Position numbers and translations under genes: made by a program. From contig JANNOG010000017.1 of assembly GCA_031398915.1 (NCBI GenBank), positions 1 through 64,000 on the forward strand: a stretch of 64,000 nucleotides of DNA. The letters are read 5' to 3'. This DNA comes from JANNOG01 sp031398915. Its GTDB lineage: Bacteria > Actinomycetota > Actinomycetes > Actinomycetales > JBBAYJ01. Below, piece by piece: positions 8,843 through 18,141 of the stretch. Every line of letters starts with the position of its first letter. Position 1 is the first letter of the stretch. The notes beneath the pieces are model-generated. The model made no database searches, was not told the DNA's origin, and saw nothing but the letters and a program-made list of their open reading frames with translations.

Positions 8843-10032
8843 GTACTCCCGCGGTCCGGGTGACGGACATCTCGAAGCGGTTCCGGCTCTACCACGAGCG
8901 AAATCAGTCCCTCAAAGCCGCTGTCATGCGCGGACGGCGAGCGTCCTACGAGGATTTCTGGGCGTTGCGCGACGTGTCGTTCGACATCCCTCAGGGGTCG
9001 ACGTTCGGCCTGGTCGGAGTCAACGGGTCGGGCAAGTCCACCCTGCTGAAGTGCATCGCCCGAATCCTTGTCCCCGAATCCGGAAAGATCGACGTGACCG
9101 GCAAACTGGCAGCGCTCCTCGAGCTGGGCTCAGGATTCCATCCCGAACTGTCAGGGCGCGAGAACGTGTACCTGAACGGCTCGATCCTCGGTCTCACGCG
9201 TCGCGACATCGCACGGAAATTCGACGACATCGTCGGCTTCGCCGGGGTGGAAGAGTTCATCGACCAACCGGTCAAGAACTACTCGTCGGGGATGTACGTC
9301 CGCCTCGGGTTCTCGGTCGCCATCAACGTCGACCCGGACGTCCTGCTGGTCGACGAGGTCCTGGCGGTCGGCGACACGGCATTCCAGGAGCGCAGCATGG
9401 ACAAGTTCCTCGAGTTTCGTCGCGCCGGAAAGACCGTCGTCGTGGTCAGCCACGGAATGTCGACCTTGCGGACGATGTGCGACCAGGCTGCATGGCTTGA
9501 GAAGGGCCGGCTGGTCGAGGTTGGGTCGGCGAAGTCGATCATCGAGCGGTACGTCGACACGAGCCACGACCATCACGACACCGACCTGTCGGGTGTTGCC
9601 CGGCACGGCTCGGGTGAGGCCCGCGTGACGGCGGTGCGGCTGCTGGATGGTGACGACCGCTCGACGGACCGGTTCACCACCGGCGAGCCGATGCGGATAG
9701 CGGTGGACTTCCATGCGGGGCAGCGGATCGAGAAGCCGGTCTTCGGGGTGGCGATCGAGGCCGGCGACGGTACGTATCTCTGGGCGAACAACACGATCGA
9801 CGCGTCTTTGACCGTCGACGCCATCGAGGGTGACGGGTCGGTCGAGTGTGTGATTCCCCGGGTGATGCTGCAGCCGGGGACGTACACCGTTATCGCGTCG
9901 ATCGTGGACACGACCGCACAGCATGTCTACGACTTCGTGCGTGCCGCTGCTAGGTTCGATGTACCGCACATCGGGCGGCGTGAATCGGGTGGATATGTGT
10001 CGTTGGAGGGGACGTGGCTGCAGACGTCATAG
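8839..10032 (+). CDS. wzt: Polysaccharide ABC transporter ATPase with C-terminal carbohydrate-binding domain (Wzt-type)
   Basis: ATPase partner of Wzm. The start is GTG 8839 in a GTGA overlap; the longer open frame beginning at 8224 is a shadow of wzm. Of 397 residues, 1-250 form the nucleotide-binding domain: Walker A GVNGSGKST (60-68), signature NYSSGM, Walker B VLLVDEVLAVGD, and the H-loop VVSHG. Residues about 265-397 form a beta-rich Wzt_C domain. In E. coli O8/O9a this domain reads the methylated chain end and licenses export. The galactan-exporter ATPase of M. tuberculosis, as I recall it, lacks this domain, so this transporter probably handles a capped polymer; the upstream methyltransferase fits. 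Confidence 0.93.
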   Translation: MSTPAVRVTDISKRFRLYHERNQSLKAAVMRGRRASYEDFWALRDVSFDIPQGSTFGLVGVNGSGKSTLLKCIARILVPESGKIDVTGKLAALLELGSGFHPELSGRENVYLNGSILGLTRRDIARKFDDIVGFAGVEEFIDQPVKNYSSGMYVRLGFSVAINVDPDVLLVDEVLAVGDTAFQERSMDKFLEFRRAGKTVVVVSHGMSTLRTMCDQAAWLEKGRLVEVGSAKSIIERYVDTSHDHHDTDLSGVARHGSGEARVTAVRLLDGDDRSTDRFTTGEPMRIAVDFHAGQRIEKPVFGVAIEAGDGTYLWANNTIDASLTVDAIEGDGSVECVIPRVMLQPGTYTVIASIVDTTAQHVYDFVRAAARFDVPHIGRRESGGYVSLEGTWLQTS

Positions 10033-11432
10033 GAGTTCCCCGTCCGGCACCGGTTCGACGCCAGGTGAAGGTCGTCACCCTCGACACCATCTCGGACCGT
10101 ATGGCGGGCCCTGCCATCCGAGCATGGCGAATCGCCACGGCGCTGTCCGAGGGCCATGACGTCGAGGTTCTCACCTTTGCGTCGTGTGACCTCCAGCCCT
10201 CGGGATTCCGCGCCCGCGCCATCATCGCCGACCAGTTCCGCTCGGCGCTGGCCGAGGCCGAGGTCGTGATCCTTCAGGGATTCTTCTTCCGGGCCTTCGA
10301 ATGGTTGCGCACGTGCCCGCAGATCCTGATCGTCGACCTCTACGATCCGTTTCATCTCGAATCACTGGAGGTCGAGGCTTTCGAATCCATGGACCGGAGG
10401 CGACGTTCGCTTTCCGGTGCCGTGGCGGAACTGTCGGCCCAGCTCAAGCGGGGTGACTATTTCCTGTGCGCCTCGGACAAGCAGCGGGATTTCTGGCTCG
10501 GTCATCTCGCGGCGCTCGGCCGTATCAACCCCGACACCTATGACAGCGACCCCGACCTGGAACGCCTGCTGACGGTCGTCCCGTTCGGTGTCGACCCGCG
10601 GCCTGTGCATGTCCGTGCCGGCGGGGGGGCCATCAAGGGTGTGATGCCGGGGGTCGGGCCCGATGACCTCGTCCTGTTGTGGGGGGGTGGGGTCTATAAC
10701 TGGTTCGATCCGTTGACTCTGGTCCGGGCGGTCGACGTCGTGCGACGTACGGTGCCGCAGGTCCGACTGGTCTTCCTGGGGATGCGGCACCCCAACCCCG
10801 ACGTGGCGACGATGAAGGTCGCCGTCCAGGTGCGCGAGCTGGCGCACCAGCTCGGCCTCACGGGCACGCACGTCGTCTTCAACGAGGGGTGGGTGCCGCA
10901 CGATCAGCGTCACCTGTGGTTCGAGGACGCCGACATCGGGGTGTCATGTCACTACCAGCACCTCGAAACGGCCTTCAGCTTCCGCACCAGGATTCTGGAC
11001 TACCTCTGGGCGGGACTACCCATCGTCGCCACCGCAGGAGACGGCTTCGCCGACCTCATTCGCGACGAGGGTCTGGGGGAGGTGGTGCCGGCAGAGGACG
11101 TCGACGCCCTCGTGGGCGCGCTGCTGGGACTGCTGACCGACGCCGACATGCGTCGCCGGTGTTCGGATCGCTCGATCGCGGTATCCCGCCGATTCGCCTG
11201 GGATGCCGTCCTGCGTCCTGTGGTCGAGTTCTGTGCGGACCCTCGTCCCGCCCCGGATCGCCGGTGGATGGCCGAACGACACGACAGCGGGACGACGCAG
11301 CTGGTCCCGGCCCGGTCGAGCCTGGTGACCGATGTGAGGTCGGGCCTGCGCTACCTGCGTTCGGGTGGACCAGGCGCCGTGATCCGGGCGTTGCGGGCAC
11401 GTACGGACCGGCGGCGGCGCCTCGGCGTGTGA
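10014..11432 (+). CDS. Glycosyltransferase family 4/1-like
   Basis: A 472-residue GT-B protein. An N-terminal acceptor-side domain opens VKVVTLDTISDRMAGPAIRA, and the C-terminal domain has WGGGVYNWFDP, a VFNEGWVPHDQR segment and the nucleotide-sugar-binding region ending in DYLWAGLPIVAT. The GTG start lies within the wzt end (19-base overlap) after a GGAGGG at 10005-10010. It is last in the methyltransferase-wzm-wzt operon and probably builds the same polymer. Donor and acceptor are not readable from sequence. Confidence 0.82.
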   Translation: MAADVIGVPRPAPVRRQVKVVTLDTISDRMAGPAIRAWRIATALSEGHDVEVLTFASCDLQPSGFRARAIIADQFRSALAEAEVVILQGFFFRAFEWLRTCPQILIVDLYDPFHLESLEVEAFESMDRRRRSLSGAVAELSAQLKRGDYFLCASDKQRDFWLGHLAALGRINPDTYDSDPDLERLLTVVPFGVDPRPVHVRAGGGAIKGVMPGVGPDDLVLLWGGGVYNWFDPLTLVRAVDVVRRTVPQVRLVFLGMRHPNPDVATMKVAVQVRELAHQLGLTGTHVVFNEGWVPHDQRHLWFEDADIGVSCHYQHLETAFSFRTRILDYLWAGLPIVATAGDGFADLIRDEGLGEVVPAEDVDALVGALLGLLTDADMRRRCSDRSIAVSRRFAWDAVLRPVVEFCADPRPAPDRRWMAERHDSGTTQLVPARSSLVTDVRSGLRYLRSGGPGAVIRALRARTDRRRRLGV

Positions 11433-11438
11433 CGGCTC

Positions 11439-12548
11439 CTACCTGGCGGGCGAGTCCGCCCGAGGTACCGGAACCAGCCAGGTCGCCAGGTCGCGCCGGG
11501 TCCGCACGGCCGTGCGTTCACCGCGTCCGCGCCGATGCAGGTCAGCCGGCAGCCGGCGAGCGTAGGACGCCACGACTCGCCAGCGGGCAGCTGCCTCCGG
11601 TCGTCGCCGAACGGACCAGATGAGGGTGCGCGCGAGGTAGCGGGCGAGGGTTCGGACAACGAGCGGTCCCGGGGCATATCGCGTGAGGACGACCAGGCGG
11701 TTGCGCTCGTTGTAGAACCGGGACACCGCCGAGCCACTGCCGCTGGAGGCCGAGTGCTCGTGATGGGCGATCGCGGCGGCGGCATATCGGATCTCCCAAC
11801 CCGCCCGGCGCAGCCGCCACGACAGGTCGGTGTCCTCCCAGTACAGGAACAGGGTGGCGTCGATTCCGCCCACGTCGCGTACCGCCGAAGTCCGAAGCGC
11901 CGCCGCAGCGCCACAGAAGCCGAACACGACCGGGTCGGCCACTCGCGAATCGACAGGACGTAGCCAGTCCCGATCCTGCGCGTTGCCGTCGCGGCGTACC
12001 TCGTTGCCGGTGGAGTTGATCCGGAGCAGAGCCCCGCCGCCGGCCCGGACGTCGCCGTCGTCGACGAACGGCCGGCCGGCGTTGTCCAGCAGGATCCCCT
12101 CGCCCCGCACGCCACGTGGCGACCGTGCCGGGGCCAGCGGACGGGTCAGCAGGACATGGCCGGTGACAGCGGCGACCCGATGACCCTCACCCGCCTGGAA
12201 GGGTGCCAGGAGTGCCGCCACCAGGCCTCGGTCTGCGATCGCATCATCGTTCACCAGCACCACGAAAGGGGTTGTGACCTGCTCGAATGCGGCGGCCACA
12301 CCGCCGGCGAAGCCGACGTTGCGGGGTAGCCGCAGAACACTCAGGCCACTCTGAGTGACCGCCGCCCGCTGTTCGAGCAGCTCGCGTGAGCCGTCCCGTG
12401 AGTCGTTGTCGACCACGAGTACGCGATAGGACGACCGGGCGAGTGACTGCGTGTCGAGGCTGTCAAGGCAGCGCTCCAGACCCCCGACGTTCGACCATGT
12501 GACCACCACGATTGTTGCCGACGGAACAGCCTCGGCCGACCAGGTCAC
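11439..12548 (-). CDS. Glycosyltransferase family 2 (WbbL/rhamnosyltransferase-like)
   Basis: GT-A fold glycosyltransferase. Visible motifs are IVVVTWSNVGGLERC near the start, LVVDNDSRDGS, LPRNVGFAGG, the metal-binding VNDDA, and FLYWEDTDLSWR (the conserved E-D-x-D-L block). The longest frame opens at 12704, but GTG 12548 is chosen because TAGGCT lies seven bases upstream and the extra N-terminus reads as low-complexity sequence inside the divergent gene. That gives 369 residues. It is convergent with the 10014 gene. The sugar is unknown; WbbL-type enzymes often use dTDP-rhamnose, which this locus can make. Confidence 0.82.
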   Translation of the reverse strand: MTWSAEAVPSATIVVVTWSNVGGLERCLDSLDTQSLARSSYRVLVVDNDSRDGSRELLEQRAAVTQSGLSVLRLPRNVGFAGGVAAAFEQVTTPFVVLVNDDAIADRGLVAALLAPFQAGEGHRVAAVTGHVLLTRPLAPARSPRGVRGEGILLDNAGRPFVDDGDVRAGGGALLRINSTGNEVRRDGNAQDRDWLRPVDSRVADPVVFGFCGAAAALRTSAVRDVGGIDATLFLYWEDTDLSWRLRRAGWEIRYAAAAIAHHEHSASSGSGSAVSRFYNERNRLVVLTRYAPGPLVVRTLARYLARTLIWSVRRRPEAAARWRVVASYARRLPADLHRRGRGERTAVRTRRDLATWLVPVPRADSPAR

Positions 12549-12561
12549 ACCCACCAGCCTA
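12549..12561. promoter_or_regulatory. 13-bp gap between divergent start codons
   Basis: Only 13 bases separate the proposed GTG starts at 12548 (minus) and 12562 (plus). TAGGCT at 12561-12556 on the minus strand sits seven bases before GTG 12548, the leaderless spacing. No matching element was found for the plus gene, so its promoter or start may lie upstream, inside the other coding region. Confidence 0.5.
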
Positions 12562-15051
12562 GTGAGGCACCGGGCACCGGGATCGAGACGCCGACGAGTC
12601 CGGTTGGCGGCCGGGTGCGCCGCCGTACTGGGAGCGGGGGTGCTGTTGGCGGTGCCCGGCCCACCCGGCGTCGTCGACGCCACTCCTTTTGCTGCGGCGC
12701 TCACCCAGACCTACACGGTCCCGCCGTCAGGGTCGTGGTCGGTGACGGGCCGCGGGTACGGCCATGCCCGCGGACTTGGACAGTGGAGTGCCCAGGGCGC
12801 CGCCCTGGCGGGCTGGAGCGCCGAGCAGATCGTGAACTGGGCCTATCCGGGCACGTCGGGCGGTTACGTCGGCACACCGACCATCCGGGTGCGGTTGAGC
12901 AGTGCGGGTGCGCCCACCGTGACGGTCCGGGCCCCAGCCGGCGCCGGACCCCTCTCGGTGACGCCGGCCGGGTCGCCCGCTATCAGTACGACTGCCCCGT
13001 ACGTGGCGAGCGCGACGGCGCTGGTGTCGAGTGTCGACGTCGCCTCGGCCGACGGCGTCCAGATCCGCCTGACCGACGGGTCGTGGACGTGGTACCGGGG
13101 CACCCTCAGGATCCAGCGCGCCGGGTCGTCGCTGACGGTGACCAACCACGTGAACCTCAGGGATTACGTGTACGGCGTCGTCCCGCGCGAGTCGCCGTCG
13201 TGGTTCCACCCGCAGGCGTTGCGCGCCCAGGCCCTCGTGGCCCGCAGTTACGCCCTGGCCGTTGCCCGCCCGCAGGACGGGTTCGACATCTGCGACACCA
13301 GTGCGTGTCAGGTGTACGGCGGACGGGCGCGAGTCGCTGCCGACGGTCGCGTCTCCGTGTCGGAGACCGCCGCGACCAATGCGGCCGTCGACGCCAACGA
13401 CGGGTGGATCCTGACCTACGGCGGGGCGCCCGCTTTCACCCAGTTCTCTGCGTCGACGGGAGGGTGGACCCGCGCGGGCACCCAGCCCTACCTGGTGGCC
13501 CAACCGGACCCGTGGTCGGGCACGGCACCGAAGGACACGTCCCACCGCTGGCGTGCGACGTTGAGTGCCGCAACGGTGCAGCGGTCGTGCCCGGCCGGTG
13601 GCCGGTTGACGGCCCTGACCGTGACGGCACGAGACGGCAACGGCGAGTGGGGTGGGCGGGTCACCAGCGTCCGGTTGGACTGCTCGACCGGATCGGTGAC
13701 CCTCACCGGCGACTCGACGTTGCGGTTCGGGATGCAGTCCAGCTGGTGGTCACTCGGCTCGACCCCGCCGATGGGGTTCGTAGACGCCGTGCGGGCGACA
13801 CCCGGGCAGATCACTGTGACGGGCTGGGCGGGCGACGTCGACGCGCCCACCGGCGCCACACGCATCGGCGTGTACGTCGACGGCGTACTGAGCAGCGAAG
13901 TGAGGGCAGACCAAGCACGGCCCGACGTCCCGGCCGTCTTCCCGGCCTTGGGTGCCGCCCATGGGTACTCGGCGAGCGTGCGCGCGGTCACCGGATCACA
14001 CACGGTCTGTGTCCGCGCGTCCGGCGACGGAGAACCCGACGTCGCTCTGGGTTGTCGTGACGTGACCGTCCCGGCGGGCGGCGCCGCATTCGGGGTCCTG
14101 GACAGCGCCACCGCCGTCGCCCCGGGCTGGGTGCGCATCAGTGGCTGGGCAGCCGATCCTGACCCCGGGGCCGTGACGGTGCGTGCCGAGATCGCCGGGG
14201 CGACGGTGACGGCTGCCACCGGTCGCCCACGCCCGGATGTCAGCGCCGCCTTCCCCGGATTCGACGACCAGCGCGGCTTCGAGGTCACCGTCATGGCGCC
14301 CGCAGGCACTCACCGGGTGTGCGCCTGGGCGGACGACGTGTCCGGATCTGCGCGCTTCGATCTCGGGTGTCGGCAGGTGACGATCGGGGGAGGCCTGCCC
14401 AACGGGTCGTTGGACTCGGTGGTTGCCGGTCCCGCCTCGATCGTGGCCTCGGGCTGGGCGTGGGATCCCGACGCTGCGCGCTCGGCCGTCGCCGTCCGGG
14501 TGGACGTGACGGGGGATCAGGCGCAGCCGTCGGCGACCTCGGGCATCGCCGACCGTCCCAGTCCTCACCTGTCCGGTCCCCATCCGGCGACCGGAGAGAA
14601 TCACGGCTTCCGGGTGGCCGCACCTGCCGCGGCGGGCAGTCACCAGGTGTGCGTGCGGGCAGTCGACAACGCCGGGCCCGGCGAGCACCCGCTCGGGTGT
14701 CGAGCGGTCACGGTGTCCACCGGCGCACCGTTCGGATACGTCGACACGGTCACGCCGGTCCCGGGTGGTCTGCGGGTGACGGGTTGGGCGACCGATCCCG
14801 ATTCGGCCGATCCCGTGGACGTTCACGTCTACCTGAGTACCGGTGGGCCCATCGTGGCGACCGCGCGCGGCGACCGCCCCGACGTCGCCCGGGTGTTCCC
14901 GGGGTGGAGCGCCGGCCGCGGGTTCGACACCGTCGTGTCGGCGCCGCCCGGACCGGCTCGGGTGTGTGTCTATGCGATCGACAGGGCGCCGACCGGCGTG
15001 GTGGCGGTCGGCAATCCGCTGTTCGGGTGCCGCGACGTCATCGTCCGGTGA
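12562..15051 (+). CDS. Secreted SpoIID/LytB-domain protein with four C-terminal repeats
   Basis: SpoIID proteins are lytic enzymes or partners acting on denuded glycan strands of peptidoglycan. The open frame begins at 12451; GTG 12562 is chosen because it places an arginine-rich n-region and hydrophobic core (LAAGCAAVLGAGVLLAV) at the N-terminus as a signal peptide, giving 829 residues. The SpoIID features GRGYGHARGLGQWSAQG, VVPRESPSWF and ALRAQALVARSYAL are present, with a small cysteine pair near CDTSAC. After about residue 390 come four ~105-residue modules, each starting G-x-x-D and containing a GWAxDxD core. The catalytic state is not certain. It probably works at the wall outside the membrane, like the amidase at 4415. 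Confidence 0.82.
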   Translation: MRHRAPGSRRRRVRLAAGCAAVLGAGVLLAVPGPPGVVDATPFAAALTQTYTVPPSGSWSVTGRGYGHARGLGQWSAQGAALAGWSAEQIVNWAYPGTSGGYVGTPTIRVRLSSAGAPTVTVRAPAGAGPLSVTPAGSPAISTTAPYVASATALVSSVDVASADGVQIRLTDGSWTWYRGTLRIQRAGSSLTVTNHVNLRDYVYGVVPRESPSWFHPQALRAQALVARSYALAVARPQDGFDICDTSACQVYGGRARVAADGRVSVSETAATNAAVDANDGWILTYGGAPAFTQFSASTGGWTRAGTQPYLVAQPDPWSGTAPKDTSHRWRATLSAATVQRSCPAGGRLTALTVTARDGNGEWGGRVTSVRLDCSTGSVTLTGDSTLRFGMQSSWWSLGSTPPMGFVDAVRATPGQITVTGWAGDVDAPTGATRIGVYVDGVLSSEVRADQARPDVPAVFPALGAAHGYSASVRAVTGSHTVCVRASGDGEPDVALGCRDVTVPAGGAAFGVLDSATAVAPGWVRISGWAADPDPGAVTVRAEIAGATVTAATGRPRPDVSAAFPGFDDQRGFEVTVMAPAGTHRVCAWADDVSGSARFDLGCRQVTIGGGLPNGSLDSVVAGPASIVASGWAWDPDAARSAVAVRVDVTGDQAQPSATSGIADRPSPHLSGPHPATGENHGFRVAAPAAAGSHQVCVRAVDNAGPGEHPLGCRAVTVSTGAPFGYVDTVTPVPGGLRVTGWATDPDSADPVDVHVYLSTGGPIVATARGDRPDVARVFPGWSAGRGFDTVVSAPPGPARVCVYAIDRAPTGVVAVGNPLFGCRDVIVR

Positions 15052-15078
15052 CCTGCGGGACGAGACGGGCCCGTCCGG

Positions 15079-17739
15079 TCAGAAGCGTCGCCTGAGCGCC
15101 GCCGCGCCGCGTCGGGCCACCGCGGCGGCCCCCTCGTCGCGGTAGACCGCCGCTGCACGTTTCACCAGACGATGGGTGCGTCCGGGAGTCCTCATGACCG
15201 AACTGCCCTCGCCTGGCATGCCGGGCACGACCAGGCTGTCGATGACCACTTCCTCCCACGGCTCGTCGTCGGCGACGTCCACCCATCCGGATGACCGGGT
15301 CCTCGGGCCTTCGATCACCCGGGTGCGACGGGCGTGCCGCACGATGGACAGGTAGGCCCGAGCTTGCAGGTCTGGTGCGAGACGGAGCATGGCCTCGCGC
15401 TTCGCCGCCGCGCCGACGCGTGCGCGCTCGGCGTGGTCGTCGAGCAGTCGGTCCATGGACGTGGCCCAGTCGTCCACGGTCGCAGGCAGCATTCCGCTCG
15501 TACCGTGGATCACGAGCTCGCGGAACGGCTCCGTCGGTGCGCAGACGCTCGGGGTGCCCACCAGTGCCGCCTCGGACCACTTGATGGCAGATTTCGACTC
15601 GTTGAACAGGTCGAGTCTTGGGTCGCCCGTCAGGTGCAACGGCGCCAGATTGACATCGACGTCACGGAGCAGGTCTGGTAACTCGAACCACGCACGCATG
15701 GGGATCCGGCGAACCCGGTCACTGACCACGGACAGCGCGGGCGTGGGCGTCAGGTGACCGCCCAACCACAACTCGACGTCGGGATGTGTGCCCATCACCC
15801 GTAGGACGGCGGGCTCGACCGAGGCCCAGTCCTCGTCGTGTGTGGTGGTGCCACTGAAGTACCCGATCCGCAGGGGACCGGGCGTGCGGGGCCGACGAAC
15901 GGCTGCGTCACTCAGCCGCCCGAGCGCCGTGCCCACCCCGTTGGCGAATCGCCGGGTCGGTAGGCCGCTGACCTCCGTGACGCGATCACACAGCTGCTCG
16001 GTGCTGCCGACGAACAGGTCGCACGCCTCCATGGTGGTGCGGTAGCGAGCGACTCCGTGCCACCACAGCTCCTGTTCCTCGACCGGCAGGGCGGACAGCC
16101 CGCGGACGCGGCCGCGCAGCGACGGGTCGAAGATGAGGTCGTCCACGTCGAACAGCAGCGGAACCGCTCTCGGGTCTCGGCGCACCGAATCGAGGACGCC
16201 GAGGAGCTGGACGGTGGCCGGGACTCGGTAGCACACGACGGCGTCTGCAGCGGCGGCCAGCGCGGGCAGTTCGGGATCCCGGTACCACCTGATCTCGGTC
16301 TCGACACCCAGTCGTCGAAGGCCCGCGGCAGGAAGCTGAGCTCGATATCTGAGGGGTGCGCCCTGGATGCCGACGATGAAGAGCACTCGACGGACGTCGG
16401 GGGTGTCGTGTCGTCGCCCTGGATTCGCCACCCCGCCCTCACCGCGACGCGTGGGATCACCGAGCGGGCGCGCCAGCTCGGTCGGTAGCGGGATAGGCCC
16501 GACACCGCCGGGCGGGTCGACGGGTAGGGGGTCCTTCGAGTCGGGTTCCGGTGCCGCGAGGAGGGTGGCGTAGAGCGACTCCAGCCCGTCGAGTTGGGTG
16601 GCCAAGGTTCGCACCGACGGAGGTTCCGCCGACCGCAAGGTCTCCAGCCGGCTCGGGTTCGTGACGATTTCCAGCAGTGTGGCGGCGAGTACCTCGGCAT
16701 CCCCCGCGGGCACGACGAGACCGTTTCGCCCGTGGTCGACGACCTCGAGTGGTCCAGGCACGTCGGTGGTGACCACCGCGAGCCCGGCCAACAACGCCTC
16801 CCGGGTGATGAGCGAGTAGGTCTCGCGCGCGACCGAGGGCAGGACGAGGACGTCGTGTCGGTCCAGCACGTCGCTGAGTTCGTCCGGACGGTAGGCGGCG
16901 GAGACGGTGACCGCCGCAGGCAGGTCAGCCGCAGCTACCGAGTCCGCGACGCCGTATGCGGTCATCGCCCACCCCGGGCTCGCCGCCATGATGCGCACCG
17001 CATCGCACAGGATCGGCCAGCCCTTCATGGCGTCCGGGCCCCCGGTGTACAGAAGCCTCACGGGACCGGTGTGAGCCGTCACGACGCGCCGTGATGCCGA
17101 TTCGTCCATGCCGTTCTCGTCCACTCGCACCCTGGCGGGGTCGACTCCGTTGGCGACCAGGATCCGGGCCGCGGACGCGGACGGGGCCAACACGACATCG
17201 ACCGCCCTGAGAGCACGATCCATTCGCTGGTTCCGGCGGTCGAGATGTTCTCGCCCGGCCTCGCACTGGCAGCCGCCGACCGCGACCACCAGGGGGCACG
17301 GTCGTGCCTCGCGATCGACGAGGAACTGTCGAGCGCACTGCCACCAGAAGTCATGAGCGGTGAGGACCACCCGGGCGCCGAGGGCTGCCGCCTGCTCGAC
17401 CAGGCCGACCCCCAGGGACTGCAGTGAGTGCAGATGCACCACGTCGGGGCGAAAGGACGACGCCCACGTGGCGAATGCAGCCGTCATGGCTGGGTTGTCG
17501 TACGTGAGTTCGTCGGCCCACCCGATCCACGGATAGCTGGACACCCACCTGATGTGCACCCCGTGTCCGTCGTCCTCGTCCCACGTCGACATGGGTGCGT
17601 GAGCGCGATCGAGTGAGCCCGCGTAGACGGAGACCGTGTGCCCCCGGGCCGCCAGCCCTCGCGCGATTCGCTGCGGCACGAGGGTCCCGCCACTCACGAA
17701 ATCGGGGGGGTAGTGCGCGGAAACGATCAGGGTACGCAC
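15079..17739 (-). CDS. Two-domain glycosyltransferase (GT4 plus second GT-B domain)
   Basis: An 886-residue protein with two complete glycosyltransferase units. Residues about 1-385 are GT4: VRTLIVSAHYPPDFVSGG, LTAHDFWWQC with nearby paired cysteines, LLYTGGPDAMKGW and the ARETYSLITREAL block. After a proline-rich linker (about 390-440), residues about 445-800 form a second GT-B unit: GAPLRYRAQLPAAGL, LLFDVDDLIFDP, RIGYFSGTTTHDEDW and ESKSAIKWSEAALVGTPSV. The frame opens at 17985, but GTG 17739 has TATCGT seven bases upstream. Two successive or alternating transfers by one polypeptide are inferred; substrates are unknown. Confidence 0.83.
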   Translation of the reverse strand: MRTLIVSAHYPPDFVSGGTLVPQRIARGLAARGHTVSVYAGSLDRAHAPMSTWDEDDGHGVHIRWVSSYPWIGWADELTYDNPAMTAAFATWASSFRPDVVHLHSLQSLGVGLVEQAAALGARVVLTAHDFWWQCARQFLVDREARPCPLVVAVGGCQCEAGREHLDRRNQRMDRALRAVDVVLAPSASAARILVANGVDPARVRVDENGMDESASRRVVTAHTGPVRLLYTGGPDAMKGWPILCDAVRIMAASPGWAMTAYGVADSVAAADLPAAVTVSAAYRPDELSDVLDRHDVLVLPSVARETYSLITREALLAGLAVVTTDVPGPLEVVDHGRNGLVVPAGDAEVLAATLLEIVTNPSRLETLRSAEPPSVRTLATQLDGLESLYATLLAAPEPDSKDPLPVDPPGGVGPIPLPTELARPLGDPTRRGEGGVANPGRRHDTPDVRRVLFIVGIQGAPLRYRAQLPAAGLRRLGVETEIRWYRDPELPALAAAADAVVCYRVPATVQLLGVLDSVRRDPRAVPLLFDVDDLIFDPSLRGRVRGLSALPVEEQELWWHGVARYRTTMEACDLFVGSTEQLCDRVTEVSGLPTRRFANGVGTALGRLSDAAVRRPRTPGPLRIGYFSGTTTHDEDWASVEPAVLRVMGTHPDVELWLGGHLTPTPALSVVSDRVRRIPMRAWFELPDLLRDVDVNLAPLHLTGDPRLDLFNESKSAIKWSEAALVGTPSVCAPTEPFRELVIHGTSGMLPATVDDWATSMDRLLDDHAERARVGAAAKREAMLRLAPDLQARAYLSIVRHARRTRVIEGPRTRSSGWVDVADDEPWEEVVIDSLVVPGMPGEGSSVMRTPGRTHRLVKRAAAVYRDEGAAAVARRGAAALRRRF

Positions 17740-17789
17740 TGTCAGAACGATAGCTGTCCGGCGTCCCCGACGGTGTATACCCTGCGCAG
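17740..17789. promoter_or_regulatory. Back-to-back leaderless promoters
   Basis: Minus strand: TATCGT at 17752-17747, seven bases, GTG 17739. Plus strand: TACCCT at 17778-17783, six bases, GTG 17790. Both promoters fit in 50 bases. Confidence 0.6.
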
Positions 17790-18122
17790 GTGCCGAATGA
17801 ATCAGTGACGATGGGGTCGCACCTCGAGGCGGCCGACAAGGCGCTCCGGAACCAGGCCGAACTCGATGCGCTCCGCCTTCGAGCATCTCGGTTGCGCACG
17901 CAACTCGCGCACGTGTCCGCCGAGAATCAGGACCTGCAATCGCAGGTTCAGGCACTGCAGCGACGGCTGGCCGCGCAGGACGCACACCCTCGACACGTCG
18001 TTCACACGGCTCCCGTGTCCGGGACAGCCGGCAATCCTGCCCCGACCGTGCCGTATCGGGCGGCCCGCGCGCTCAGGCGACGTTTCCTTGCTGCGCTTCG
18101 CAGTAGCAGGCCCGCGTCATGA
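17790..18122 (+). CDS. Small coiled-coil protein
   Basis: A 110-residue protein of no recognised family. Residues about 10-62 form a regular heptad helix rich in Leu, Ala, Arg and Gln (the LRLRASRLRTQLAHVSAENQ region), followed by a flexible Pro/Ala stretch and a basic tail (AARALRRRFLAALRSSRPAS). It lacks a membrane segment. GTG 17790 is fixed by TACCCT six bases upstream. It heads an operon with a double-domain glycosyltransferase 19 bases downstream. The helix and basic tail resemble the end of the methyltransferase at 7146; a scaffold or chain-length spacer role is a guess. Confidence 0.65.
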   Translation: MPNESVTMGSHLEAADKALRNQAELDALRLRASRLRTQLAHVSAENQDLQSQVQALQRRLAAQDAHPRHVVHTAPVSGTAGNPAPTVPYRAARALRRRFLAALRSSRPAS

Positions 18123-18141
18123 AGACCGGTCGCGTCCGGAC

